Positions 7,856 through 16,406 of a stretch of 64,000 bases of DNA are shown one piece after another. The stretch is from positions 1-64,000 of the forward strand of contig DCVT01000018.1 of NCBI GenBank assembly GCA_002328075.1. Direction: 5' to 3'. Origin of the DNA: Anaerolineales bacterium UBA2181 (GTDB lineage Bacteria > Chloroflexota > Anaerolineae > Promineifilales > UBA4811). The translations under genes and the position numbers were made by a program. Numbering within the stretch: position 1 is the first letter of the stretch; each line of letters opens with the position of its first letter. The notes under the pieces are model-generated. The model was not told the DNA's origin and did no database searches. It saw only the letters and a program-made list of their open reading frames with translations.

Positions 7856-10800
7856 ATGCGCGAACTGAAAACCCCCCAAAAAGCTGAGCTGGACGAGATG
7901 TTCGGCTACCGCGTCCGCTACGACCGGCGCGAACGAACGCTCTACAGCCACGATGTCGGTGTCATGCCGGCGCTCATCAGCCCGTTCGTAGGGGATACCC
8001 AGCCCCACGCCGTCGCCCAACCCGACGGCGAAGAGGAGCTGGTGGCGCTGGTCAAATGGGCCAGGGAGAACCGGATGCCACTGGTTCCCCGCGGCCGGGC
8101 CACTTCGGGTTATGGCGGAGCACTGGCGGTCAAGGGCGGCATCCTGGTGGACTCGTTCCACCTGCAGCAGATCGTCTCGGTGGACCGCGAGAACCTGACC
8201 GTGACGGTGCAGGGGGGAGCGGTCTGGAAGAACCTGGACCGGGAACTGCAGAAGCAGGGGCTGACGCTGCGGCTCTACCCGACCAGCTACCCTTCCTCGA
8301 CGGTGGCCGGATGGCTGGCGCAGGGTGGCGGAGGGCTGGGAAGCTATGAGTACGGTTGGTTCAAACAGAACGTGGTCAGCGCCCGCGTGGTTCAGGCTGA
8401 CGGTTCGGTCCAGGAGCTGACCGGGGATCAGCTGGAGTTGGTCTCGGACGCCGAGGGCATCACGGGCATCATCAGCCAGGTGACACTCCGGGTCCGGCCG
8501 TTGGAGGAGGAACGGGTGCGCGCGGCCCAATTCGGGAGCGCTGACGCGCTGGTAAAGGCACTCCACGCCGCCCTGGCCGCGCGGGTCCCCCTCTGGTCCG
8601 TCAGCTTTATCAACCCCAAGATGGCCGAGCTCAAGAACGCCGCCCCCGAGAAGCACCTACACGACGAACCGCACAAGGAACACCTCAAGATGCCCGAGAA
8701 ATACATCGGCATCTTTGTGTACCCGGCCGGGCGCGCCGCGGCCGTCAACCCCGCGCTGGACCAATGCGTGGCGGCGGCGGACGGTGTCTGGCTGAGCGAC
8801 GAGTTGGCCCACCACGAGTGGGAGGACCGCTTTAACCTGATGAAGGTCAAACGGCTGGGTCCCTCGCTGATCCCCACCGAGTTCATCGTCCCGGCGGCCG
8901 AGCTCCAGGGCGTGCTGGACGACCTGGGCAGGCGGATCAAGCAACCGCTGGTCATCGAGGGGATGCTGGTGGGCGGCGATAGCCGGCCGGCACAGGTCAT
9001 CATGCTGGGCTTTATCCCTCACGATGAGCGAACCCTGGGCTTTAACCTGGCCTACGCCGCGTCGCTCACCGCCATCAAGGTGGCCAAGGAGCACGGCGGC
9101 CGGGCCTACACCACCGGCCTCTATTTCGCCGGTGAGGCCGAGGCCGTGCTGGGCGCCGATAGGCTGGCCCGTCTCAAGGCGCACAAGGTCCAGGTGGACC
9201 CGACCGACATCATGAACCCGGGCAAGGTCTTTCTCAACGGCGTGGGCGTGACCAAGCGCATGAGCCTGCTCATGGGCACAGCGCAGCGATTCGAACCTCT
9301 GGTCCGGCCTTTTGCCAATCTCTTCAAGATCAAGCTGGGGGAGCGGATTGACCGGTACGATGTGCGCGGTGTTCCGGCCGACGTGGCCTGGTATGCCTAT
9401 GCCTGTTCCCAGTGTGGCTTTTGCGTCTCGGACTGTGACCAGTTCTACGGCCGGGGTTGGGAGAGCCAATCACCCCGCGGCAAGTGGCACTTTCTGAAGG
9501 AGTTCATGGAGGGGCGCGAGGAATATGACAAGGACGCCGTCACCACGGCGCTCATCTGCACCACCTGCGAACGCTGCAATGTGAACTGTTGCCTGGGGCT
9601 CCCCATCGAGCCCAGCTGGATGAAGATGCGGGGCAAGCTGGTCACCGAACCCGACACCGAAGAGATGATGGTGGACCAGGACAAGATGACCTTCCCGCCG
9701 TTCTATGTGATGGCGGCCAGCGCCCGCAAAGAGAAGAACATCTGGGGCGCCTACCGCAAGGATCGGGATAACTGGGTCACGCCGGACATCCGCGCCAAGC
9801 TGACGGAGAAATCGGACATCGTCTACTTTGCCGGCTGCACCGCCAGCTATGTGGAGAACGATATCGCCCAGGGAACCACCAAGATGCTGGACGCCGCCGG
9901 CTACCAATTCACCACCATGGGCAATGATGAAGCCTGCTGCGGAATCCCCCTGTTGGTTTCCGGCCAATGGGACGTCTGGGAAGAGATTCTGCGCCACAAC
10001 GTGGCCGAGATGAAGAAACGGGAAGCCAAGACGGTAGTCACGTCGTGCCCCGCCTGCTGGCTGGTGTGGGCCAAACTCTACCCGGAGTGGTGCGAAAAGC
10101 TGGGCATCGAGTACACGTTCGAGTCCAAGCACTACTCCGAGTTGCTGGCAGATTCGATCCAGCGCGGCGAATTAAAGTTTACCCACGAGATACCCATGCG
10201 GGTGACCTGGCACGATAGCTGTCACATGGGCCGCGCCGGCGGCATCTATGAGCCGCCCCGGGAGGTGATCAAGGCCATACCCGGCGTTGATTTTGTCGAA
10301 GTGGAACACAACCGGCAGGAGGGGCTCTGCTGCGGCAGCGTGCTGACGCTCATTGGAGAGCCTCCGGTCGCCCACCTCATCGGTGATCACCGCCTGCAGG
10401 AAGCGGTGGACGTCAACGCCGAGGCGATGTTGGCTTGCTGCCCGTGTTGCCAGTTTCAGTTGCGGGTGAGCGCCGACCGGATGGGCACCAACATGCCGGT
10501 GTACGACCTGGCCTGGTTCGCCGCCAAGGCGCTCGGCATTGAGGACATCGAGCAGGCCACCCCCTACGCCCTGACCCAGTGGGCGGTCTTTGAAAAGATG
10601 GTCTACCTGATGACCCCCTGCGGCTTTTCCGACCTCATGGCGGACATGTTCCCGGAGCTGATGGCGGCCATGCCGCTGGGAATGGGCAAGATGATGGGCT
10701 TTTTCGGCAAGCTGGGCGGCGGCTTTATGATCGATGCGATGAAGCCGCTCTTCCCCACCCTGTTTCCCATCCTTCTTCCCGGTATGATGCCCAAGGTGAT

Positions 10801-11080
10801 GGACAAAATGCTGGAGCTGATGCACCAGCGCATCCCCATCATGCCGGACTATATGGTGGAGCAGATGCCAGACCTGATGCCGATGGTGATGGACAACCTG
10901 ATGCCCAAGATGATGCCTGAACTCATCAAGGCGGTCACCCCGCTCATGGTGGACTATCTCAAGGGCAAGGACATCTCACAGCGCGAGAGCCCGTTTGGCA
11001 AGGGCGCTTCGCCGTGGGACCTGAGCTGCAAAGACTGGTTCGTGGAGAAAAAGACCAAGAGCCAGCTTTACGCGAGTTAG
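7856..11080 (+). CDS. Fused FAD-linked oxidase / Fe-S CCG oxidoreductase with Met-rich tail
   Basis: This 1074-aa fusion carries a GlcD-like flavoprotein and a GlcF-like iron-sulfur half, as in glycolate or D-lactate dehydrogenases that pass electrons to the quinone pool. Residues about 45-230 form the FAD_binding_4 domain (LVPRGRATSGYGGALAVKGG) and about 270-480 the FAD-oxidase C-terminal part. Two 4Fe-4S motifs follow: C517-x2-C520-x2-C523-x3-C527 and C568-x2-C571-x2-C574-x3-C578. Two cysteine-rich CCG domains come next (DEACCGIPLL, EGLCCGSVL, with CCPCC). Residues about 915-1038 are an unusual tail, 26 Met in about 124 residues with repeated LMPxxM units. The ATG has GGAGG 5 nt upstream. 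The substrate is not determined; hydroxyacid oxidation is the family expectation. Confidence 0.92.
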   Translation: MRELKTPQKAELDEMFGYRVRYDRRERTLYSHDVGVMPALISPFVGDTQPHAVAQPDGEEELVALVKWARENRMPLVPRGRATSGYGGALAVKGGILVDSFHLQQIVSVDRENLTVTVQGGAVWKNLDRELQKQGLTLRLYPTSYPSSTVAGWLAQGGGGLGSYEYGWFKQNVVSARVVQADGSVQELTGDQLELVSDAEGITGIISQVTLRVRPLEEERVRAAQFGSADALVKALHAALAARVPLWSVSFINPKMAELKNAAPEKHLHDEPHKEHLKMPEKYIGIFVYPAGRAAAVNPALDQCVAAADGVWLSDELAHHEWEDRFNLMKVKRLGPSLIPTEFIVPAAELQGVLDDLGRRIKQPLVIEGMLVGGDSRPAQVIMLGFIPHDERTLGFNLAYAASLTAIKVAKEHGGRAYTTGLYFAGEAEAVLGADRLARLKAHKVQVDPTDIMNPGKVFLNGVGVTKRMSLLMGTAQRFEPLVRPFANLFKIKLGERIDRYDVRGVPADVAWYAYACSQCGFCVSDCDQFYGRGWESQSPRGKWHFLKEFMEGREEYDKDAVTTALICTTCERCNVNCCLGLPIEPSWMKMRGKLVTEPDTEEMMVDQDKMTFPPFYVMAASARKEKNIWGAYRKDRDNWVTPDIRAKLTEKSDIVYFAGCTASYVENDIAQGTTKMLDAAGYQFTTMGNDEACCGIPLLVSGQWDVWEEILRHNVAEMKKREAKTVVTSCPACWLVWAKLYPEWCEKLGIEYTFESKHYSELLADSIQRGELKFTHEIPMRVTWHDSCHMGRAGGIYEPPREVIKAIPGVDFVEVEHNRQEGLCCGSVLTLIGEPPVAHLIGDHRLQEAVDVNAEAMLACCPCCQFQLRVSADRMGTNMPVYDLAWFAAKALGIEDIEQATPYALTQWAVFEKMVYLMTPCGFSDLMADMFPELMAAMPLGMGKMMGFFGKLGGGFMIDAMKPLFPTLFPILLPGMMPKVMDKMLELMHQRIPIMPDYMVEQMPDLMPMVMDNLMPKMMPELIKAVTPLMVDYLKGKDISQRESPFGKGASPWDLSCKDWFVEKKTKSQLYAS

Positions 11081-11088
11081 GCTCGGCT

Positions 11089-11132
11089 GAACGGCCTCCA
11101 GATCTAGCCTAAACCTGGAGGCCGTTCTTTTT
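11089..11132 (+). terminator. Rho-independent terminator
   Basis: GAACGGCCTCCAG (11089-11101) pairs perfectly with CTGGAGGCCGTTC (11115-11127), followed by TTTTT. It begins 8 bp after the oxidoreductase stop and closes the arsR-oxidoreductase operon. Confidence 0.95.
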
Positions 11133-11260
11133 CAAGCTTGGGCGCCGCCCCAGGGTGAACCAAACCTGGTGATCGGCCCATAGCGGGCCGTGCTGCAGTT
11201 CGGCAAGATCAGGGCAGTCAGGTCGACCGAGATCCCAGTGATGCGTCGGGCACCAACGAG

Positions 11261-12001
11261 ATGCAGATAAGGCCGGTCATCGGAGTACCTTGCGGCCTGC
11301 AAGCGCCGCCCGGCAGGCAGGACAGAGCGGTCTCAGCAGTTCCCGAGAGCTATGTGCGCGCCCTGGAGTCGGCCGGCGCCGCCCCGCTTCTCATCCCCGT
11401 GGTCCGACAGGAGAGCACGCTGCGCATGCTTTACCGGCTGTTGGACGGTCTGCTACTGGCGGGAGGGGTGGACATTGACCCGGCCCGTTTTGGTCAGGAG
11501 CCACACCCCAAACTGGGCAAAGTCGACGCGTTGCGCGACTGGGTGGAGCTGAGTCTTGTCCCCTGGGCCTGGGCCGACGGCCTGCCCGTGCTCGGCATCT
11601 GCCGCGGGATTCAGACCCTCAACGTCGCCCGGGGCGGTACGCTCTGGCAGGACATCACCAGCCAGGTTCCCGGTGCGCTCCACCACGGCCGCGTCTCGTA
11701 CACGCTGCGGGCCCACGCGGTGAAGCTGGAGCCGGCCAGCCGGTTGGTCACCGTCCTGGGATCCGACAAGGTCAGGGTGAACAGCCTGCACCACCAGGCC
11801 ATCCAGGTGCCCGGCCGGGGTCTGCAGGTTGTCGGTCGGTCTTCTGACGGCATCATCGAGGCAGTGGAAGGCGATGGTCAGGCGTGGGTTGTGGGGGTGC
11901 AGTGGCACCCAGAGTGGCTGTGGGAGACCGACCGGCCGGCAGAGCGATTGTTTGAGGGGTTCGTGGCGGCCTGCACCGCCCGGAGAGCGGCCTCGGCGTG
12001 A
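11261..12001 (+). CDS. Peptidase C26 / gamma-glutamyl-GABA hydrolase-like amidotransferase
   Basis: This is a class I glutamine-amidotransferase-like hydrolase of 246 aa from the PuuD/C26 family, which cleaves gamma-glutamyl amide bonds. The nucleophile is C114 in LGICRGIQ, and the His-Glu pair is H216 and E218 in VQWHPEW. NSLHHQAI and LLLAGGVDIDP are also family signatures. The length fits a stand-alone hydrolase with no synthetase domain. The ATG has only a weak purine-rich stretch upstream. It stands alone, convergent with the minus-strand operon. The physiological substrate (gamma-glutamyl-GABA or another conjugate) cannot be inferred, because no putrescine pathway genes are near. Confidence 0.9.
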   Translation: MQIRPVIGVPCGLQAPPGRQDRAVSAVPESYVRALESAGAAPLLIPVVRQESTLRMLYRLLDGLLLAGGVDIDPARFGQEPHPKLGKVDALRDWVELSLVPWAWADGLPVLGICRGIQTLNVARGGTLWQDITSQVPGALHHGRVSYTLRAHAVKLEPASRLVTVLGSDKVRVNSLHHQAIQVPGRGLQVVGRSSDGIIEAVEGDGQAWVVGVQWHPEWLWETDRPAERLFEGFVAACTARRAASA

Positions 12002-12149
12002 ACCTCGCATCCCCTTGCCTGGGCAAGTCGGCGGGCGAGGTATCGAACTCGGGCGGCTTCTCCTCGCTGCGCTTCTCTGCCCGGGAAGCGCCACAGTCCC
12101 CTAGCTCAACCTGGTCATCCCGCGCTGCACGCGGGCGCTGCTCCGAGCA

Positions 12150-13487
12150 TCAGTGAGCGTAACAGCTCCCGCCAATGAACTCTCGCAGAAGCGAGTCCGG
12201 TGGGATGGCGGTCTCGTCCTCCACCGGGCTCACGGATTCCAGGAGACGGTAGACTCGCTCCGCCCGCAACCAGGCATCCTGCCGGTTAGGATCACCCCGG
12301 TATTCGTCCACCCACCGGGAAAAATGGTCCAACAACCGCACCCGCATGATGGGTAGTTCGTAGGACAGAGCCCCGTTGATGATGAAATCGGTCGTATTGA
12401 TGTGCGGGATGATGTGGCGCATCTCACTGCTCCGGACATAGTGCCAGTGCTCCAGAGTGCGCTGTGGATCATAAGCCCGTTCGGCAGCATCCCGCACCAT
12501 GCGCCGCATCAACCGGAGATCGGTCCACCGGACAAAGCGGCCGTCCACTCCCTTCATCTGCAGCAGGGTCTCGATGTACAGCTTGAACTTCTGCTCGGCC
12601 GGCACCGACCCGGTCATGGGAGCGTACAGCCCGTGCAGGCTGTCAATCAGGACAACGTCATCCGGGCCAATCCGCATCGGCGTGGTCTGCCCGGTGCGCC
12701 GGCCGGTCTTAAAATCATAGTGGGGCACCTGGATCTCCCTGCCCTCAACCAGGGCGGCCAGGTGCTGATTGATCAGTTCGAGCTCTAATGCGTGGGGAGT
12801 TTCAAAGTCGTAATCGCCGTACTCGTCCCGGGGGTGCAGATCCAGATCAAAGAAATAGTTGTCGATATTGAGCGCCACCAGGGACAGGCCGGCCTGGCGG
12901 AGTCGCTCCGCCAGTTTGGCGGTGGTGGTCGTCTTGCCCGACGAGGAAGGGCCAGCAATGATGATGATCTTGACCCTGTCCCGGCGTTCGATGATATGCT
13001 CGGCTGCCGCCGCCAGATCTGCCCCGTAGGCAGCGTCCGACGCCCGCACGATGGCGGGGAACTCGCCCTGGGCGATGCGCTGATTCAGGCTACTGACCGA
13101 ATGGAGGTTCTGGTCGGCCGACCAGGAGAGGACCTGCCAGATCTTGCGATAGGGCACGTTGCCCGAATCCCGGTCCTCCTTGGTCTTGCTGCGGCGGCGC
13201 GCCTGCTCATGGCGATACAGGATGTAAGCCTTGGCAGTGCGGGCGTGCCCATTCTCGATGAGCACCTTTTCCACGACGTCCTGAATCTCCTCGACGGTTG
13301 GCAACCCGCCGGGGGGCAGGCTCTGTTCCAGTATCTCCACCACCTGCCCGGCCAACCGTTCGGCAATCGAGCGATCGCGCCCGCCCACCGCCACCGCTGC
13401 CCGGTAGATGGCGTGGGCAATCCGGTCCGGGTTGAACGGAACGACCGCCCCGCTACGTTTGATTACCTGCTTGATCTCGACGACCAC
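12150..13487 (-). CDS. ATP-cone domain fused to uridine-kinase/phosphoribulokinase-like domain
   Basis: This is a 445-aa fusion. Residues about 5-95 are an ATP-cone (VIKRSGAVVPFNPDRIAHAIYRAA, VLIENGHARTAKAYILYR), the nucleotide-sensing domain of ribonucleotide reductases and NrdR. Residues about 165-400 are a P-loop kinase of the uridine kinase/PRK class, with Walker A GPSSSGKT at 179-186, LNIDNYFFD, VVLIDSLHGLY and a basic RRMVRDAAER lid. It probably phosphorylates a nucleoside or small sugar under nucleotide control, but the substrate is unproven. The start is GTG with a GAGGG stretch upstream. It is the last gene of the potassium-transporter operon, 35 bp after the M32 peptidase. Confidence 0.85.
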   Translation of the reverse strand: MVVEIKQVIKRSGAVVPFNPDRIAHAIYRAAVAVGGRDRSIAERLAGQVVEILEQSLPPGGLPTVEEIQDVVEKVLIENGHARTAKAYILYRHEQARRRSKTKEDRDSGNVPYRKIWQVLSWSADQNLHSVSSLNQRIAQGEFPAIVRASDAAYGADLAAAAEHIIERRDRVKIIIIAGPSSSGKTTTTAKLAERLRQAGLSLVALNIDNYFFDLDLHPRDEYGDYDFETPHALELELINQHLAALVEGREIQVPHYDFKTGRRTGQTTPMRIGPDDVVLIDSLHGLYAPMTGSVPAEQKFKLYIETLLQMKGVDGRFVRWTDLRLMRRMVRDAAERAYDPQRTLEHWHYVRSSEMRHIIPHINTTDFIINGALSYELPIMRVRLLDHFSRWVDEYRGDPNRQDAWLRAERVYRLLESVSPVEDETAIPPDSLLREFIGGSCYAH

Positions 13488-13522
13488 CCCACCCTCTTCA
13501 AGCCGGTCCGGGAGCCGCCGGG

Positions 13523-15031
13523 TTACAGCCGATAGATCTCGCCGTAACGCTCGTGCAAATAGGCCAAATAGGGTTGAGGCGAGAGCGGTGTCCCCAGCAC
13601 CTGGTCGGTCAGCTCACCCAACGTGAACTTGCTGCCGTGCCGGTGGATCTTTTCCCGGAGCCAGGCCACCAGTCCGTCAAGCCGGCCGGTTTCGATCTGT
13701 GACTCCAGGTCCGGGATCTCCTGCCGGGCCTGATTGTAGAGCTGCACGGAGAGCATGCTGCCCAGCAGGTACTCGGGAAAATAGCCCATCATCCCGCCAG
13801 ACCAGTGGACGTCCTGCAGCACCCCGAGCGCATCGTTGGGAGGCCGGATGCCCAGGTACGCTTCCATCTTGGCGTTCCATGCCTCGGGCAGATCGGCCAC
13901 AACCAGGGTGCCGTCCACCAGGGCCTGCTCTAGCTCGAACCGCAGGACGATGTGCAGGCCGTAGGTGACCTCGTCCGCCTCCACCCGGATCAGTGAGGGC
14001 GTCACCCGGTTGATAGCCCGATAAAAGGTCTCCAGATCGACGGATTTGAACTGCGGGAAGCGGGCCTGCAGTGCGGGATAGAAAAAGCGCCAGAACGGCC
14101 GGCTCCGGCCGATGACGTTTTCGAACAGCCGCGACTGGGATTCGTGCGCCACCATGGAGGCGCCGTTCCCCAACAGCGTGTCATCGAGCGTCGGGCTGAC
14201 GCCCAGTTCGTACAGCGCGTGACCGCCCTCGTGGATGGAGCTGAACAGCCCGCTGGCCAGATTGCCCGGGTCAAAACGGGTGGTGATGCGCACGTCGTCG
14301 CAGGAAAAACTGGTGGTGAAAGGGTGCGCCGACCGATCCTGGCGGCCGCGGTTAAAGTCGAACCCGATGGTCCGCAAAGCTTCCAAGCCCAGCTCCCACT
14401 GAGCGGCCGGGTCAAAGTCACCCTGCAGGCAGCCAGTGTCCACCCGTTGTTGCACCGCCGGGTCAGAGATAGCGCTCACCAACCGCACGAGAGCCGGACG
14501 ATACTCGTCGAACACCCGCCGCACCTGGGCGGCGGTCAACCCCGGCTCAAAGTTGTCCAGCATCGGGTCGTAGAGGCTCTCCTCGTAGTCAAAACAGCGC
14601 GCCCATTGCAGCCGAAGCGCCACCAGCTCTTCCAGATTCGGCTGAAAGAGGCCAAAGTCCGACTCCTGGCGCGCCCGGACCCAGGCCTGGTGTCCCAACG
14701 ATGCTGCCCGAGCCATCTGCCCTACCAGTTCCGAGGGGACCCGTCGCTGTTTCTGGTACTCGCGCCGAGTTACGCGGATCAGACTGCCCTCGTCCGAGGC
14801 AAAACCCAGCTCTGCCTCGTAGGGCACAAGTTGCTCCAACCACTCTCCCACCTGGTCGCTGACAAACAGCCGGTGCGCCATCGTGGATAGAGTGCCCAGT
14901 TGCCGTGCCCGCGCGGCCGCGCCTCCCGGCGGCATATTCGTTTCGCGGTCCCAGCCCAACACGCTGGACGCCTGCGCCAGGTCACGCACCTGCGCCAGAT
15001 GCGTTCTCAGCTCTGCCAGTACCTCTTTCAT
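13523..15031 (-). CDS. M32 metallocarboxypeptidase (carboxypeptidase Taq family)
   Basis: This is a cytoplasmic zinc carboxypeptidase of 502 aa, the usual M32 length. The metal-binding site is H267-E268-G-G-H271 (SIHEGGHALYELG), followed by the third-ligand helix in SMVAHESQSRLFENVIGRSRPFW. Further family motifs are DVRITTRF and the C-terminal LLGSMLSVQLYNQ. It trims residues one at a time from peptide C-termini, which would suit a cell importing peptides. AAGGAG lies 7 nt before the ATG. It sits 10 bp after the second TrkA-like gene and before the ATP-cone kinase, in one operon. Confidence 0.94.
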   Translation of the reverse strand: MKEVLAELRTHLAQVRDLAQASSVLGWDRETNMPPGGAAARARQLGTLSTMAHRLFVSDQVGEWLEQLVPYEAELGFASDEGSLIRVTRREYQKQRRVPSELVGQMARAASLGHQAWVRARQESDFGLFQPNLEELVALRLQWARCFDYEESLYDPMLDNFEPGLTAAQVRRVFDEYRPALVRLVSAISDPAVQQRVDTGCLQGDFDPAAQWELGLEALRTIGFDFNRGRQDRSAHPFTTSFSCDDVRITTRFDPGNLASGLFSSIHEGGHALYELGVSPTLDDTLLGNGASMVAHESQSRLFENVIGRSRPFWRFFYPALQARFPQFKSVDLETFYRAINRVTPSLIRVEADEVTYGLHIVLRFELEQALVDGTLVVADLPEAWNAKMEAYLGIRPPNDALGVLQDVHWSGGMMGYFPEYLLGSMLSVQLYNQARQEIPDLESQIETGRLDGLVAWLREKIHRHGSKFTLGELTDQVLGTPLSPQPYLAYLHERYGEIYRL

Positions 15032-15041
15032 CGCTCACTCC

Positions 15042-15737
15042 TTATGTTTCACCCGCCGGCGGACCAACCTGAAGGCGGCTGCCGCCCAGATACGCCAAGA
15101 GCGCGTCCTTTTGTTCGACCGAGACCACCGCAAAGACCTCGTCGGCCGCCCTGAGCACCGTGTCGCCGCGAGGAACCAGCATCCCGTCCGATCGCACCAC
15201 CACCATCAGCAGGCAGTCCGGCGGCAGTCGCAGTTCGGCCACGGCCTTGTCCGCCGCCGGCGAGTTCACCGAGACCTTGGCTTCGACTACCGAGAACTGG
15301 CCCGAATTGAGGTTCATGACGTCGCCCAACGTGATCTTTTCCGCAATCATCCGGGCCAACAACACCGACTGGTTGAGCGCTACATCCACGCCCATCTCGG
15401 GCGTAAACAGCCAGGCGTTCTTGGGGTTGTTGATCCGCGCCACCACGCGCGGGACACGGAACTCCAGCCGGGCCAGCGCTGCCACGGCCAGGTTGACCTC
15501 GTCCCGGCCGGTCATGGCGGCGACCACCTGGACCGCCCTGATGCCCGCCGAACGCAGGATCTCCACGTCCGTCCCGTCGCCTTCGACGACGGACTCGGTC
15601 GGCAGCTCCCGGTGGAGCTTGGCCAATACGTCTCGGCGAGCCTCAATGACCTTGACCGGATGGCCGTCGTCCATCAGCAATTGTGCCAGATGAGCGCCGG
15701 TCTTGCCACCGCCAATGATCAGAATGGATGGCTTCAC
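15042..15737 (-). CDS. TrkA/KtrA-like RCK protein (second of pair)
   Basis: This is a cytosolic potassium-transport regulator of 231 aa. The N-terminal RCK_N Rossmann domain (IIGGGKTGAHLAQLL, VEGDGTDVEILRSAGI, AAMTGRDEVNLAVAALA) binds NAD(H) or ATP/ADP, and a RCK_C domain follows (FSVVEAKVSVNSPAADKAVAELRLP). It starts at GTG and overlaps the preceding RCK gene by GTGA. Two different RCK proteins behind a KimA-like transporter suggest a heteromeric gating ring or independent ligand inputs. The family is clear; which transporter it gates is inferred from its neighbours. Confidence 0.9.
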   Translation of the reverse strand: MKPSILIIGGGKTGAHLAQLLMDDGHPVKVIEARRDVLAKLHRELPTESVVEGDGTDVEILRSAGIRAVQVVAAMTGRDEVNLAVAALARLEFRVPRVVARINNPKNAWLFTPEMGVDVALNQSVLLARMIAEKITLGDVMNLNSGQFSVVEAKVSVNSPAADKAVAELRLPPDCLLMVVVRSDGMLVPRGDTVLRAADEVFAVVSVEQKDALLAYLGGSRLQVGPPAGET

Positions 15738-16402
15738 GCCGCCACCTCCCGCCCGTTACCCACCAACTGATGCAAAACTGATTCGTTGGCGGTTACATCC
15801 AGACCCAGGTACACAAGATCGCCCTGTTCCAACACCTGGTCGGGTTGAGCGATGCAGGTCTGGCTGCCCCGGGTGAAGCCCACCACGACCAACGCTCGAT
15901 CCTCCGAGAGAAAACCCACCGTCCGGCCGGCCAGCGCCCTTCCGACCCGGATCTGAACCACCTGCACCTCACCGTTGCCCAAGGTGCCCACTACCTGCCA
16001 TTGGGGATGGGTGATCAGGCTGACCATCTGCTCGGCTCCCCACAACGTCGTACAGACCACCTGAACGTCCAGATTGTGATACAGCGGCCGGCGGGCCGGG
16101 TCATATAGGCGGGCAATCACAATGGGCACGCGGAACACGTCCCGGGCGATCCGTGCCACCACCATGTTGGCGTTGTCGTTCGAGGTGCAGGCCGCCAGGG
16201 CGTCGCACTGTTCGATGCCCGCCCTCAGCAAGGCATCCCGGTCAAAACCCAACCCGTGAATCATGCGACCCTGGAAATCCGGACCCAAACGAGAAAAGGC
16301 GCCCGGGTCGGGATCGATGACCGCTACCGACTGGTTGCGGCGGCACAGGTCCTGCGCCAGGGCCGCCCCCACCCGGCCACTACCCACCACAATCACCTTC
16401 AT
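15734..16402 (-). CDS. TrkA/KtrA-like RCK protein (first of pair)
   Basis: This is a 222-aa RCK protein. It shows the dinucleotide motif VIVVGSGRVGAALAQDL with the acidic VAVIDPD end of beta-2, then GLGFDRDALLRAGIEQCDALAACTSNDNANM, and a RCK_C part (GRTVGFLSEDRALVVVGFTR, LEQGDLVYLGL). Its ribosome site (AAGGAG) lies within the last codons of the transporter gene, 4 bp away, so translation is coupled to it. It probably senses nucleotides or c-di-AMP to set potassium uptake; RCK_C domains are known c-di-AMP targets, but binding here is untested. Confidence 0.9.
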   Translation of the reverse strand: MKVIVVGSGRVGAALAQDLCRRNQSVAVIDPDPGAFSRLGPDFQGRMIHGLGFDRDALLRAGIEQCDALAACTSNDNANMVVARIARDVFRVPIVIARLYDPARRPLYHNLDVQVVCTTLWGAEQMVSLITHPQWQVVGTLGNGEVQVVQIRVGRALAGRTVGFLSEDRALVVVGFTRGSQTCIAQPDQVLEQGDLVYLGLDVTANESVLHQLVGNGREVAA

Positions 16403-16406
16403 CGAT

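Noticed and set aside
12119..12135. CCCGCG/CGCGGG hairpin between convergent genes
   Set aside because: Only 6 bp with no T-run; too weak to call as a terminator.
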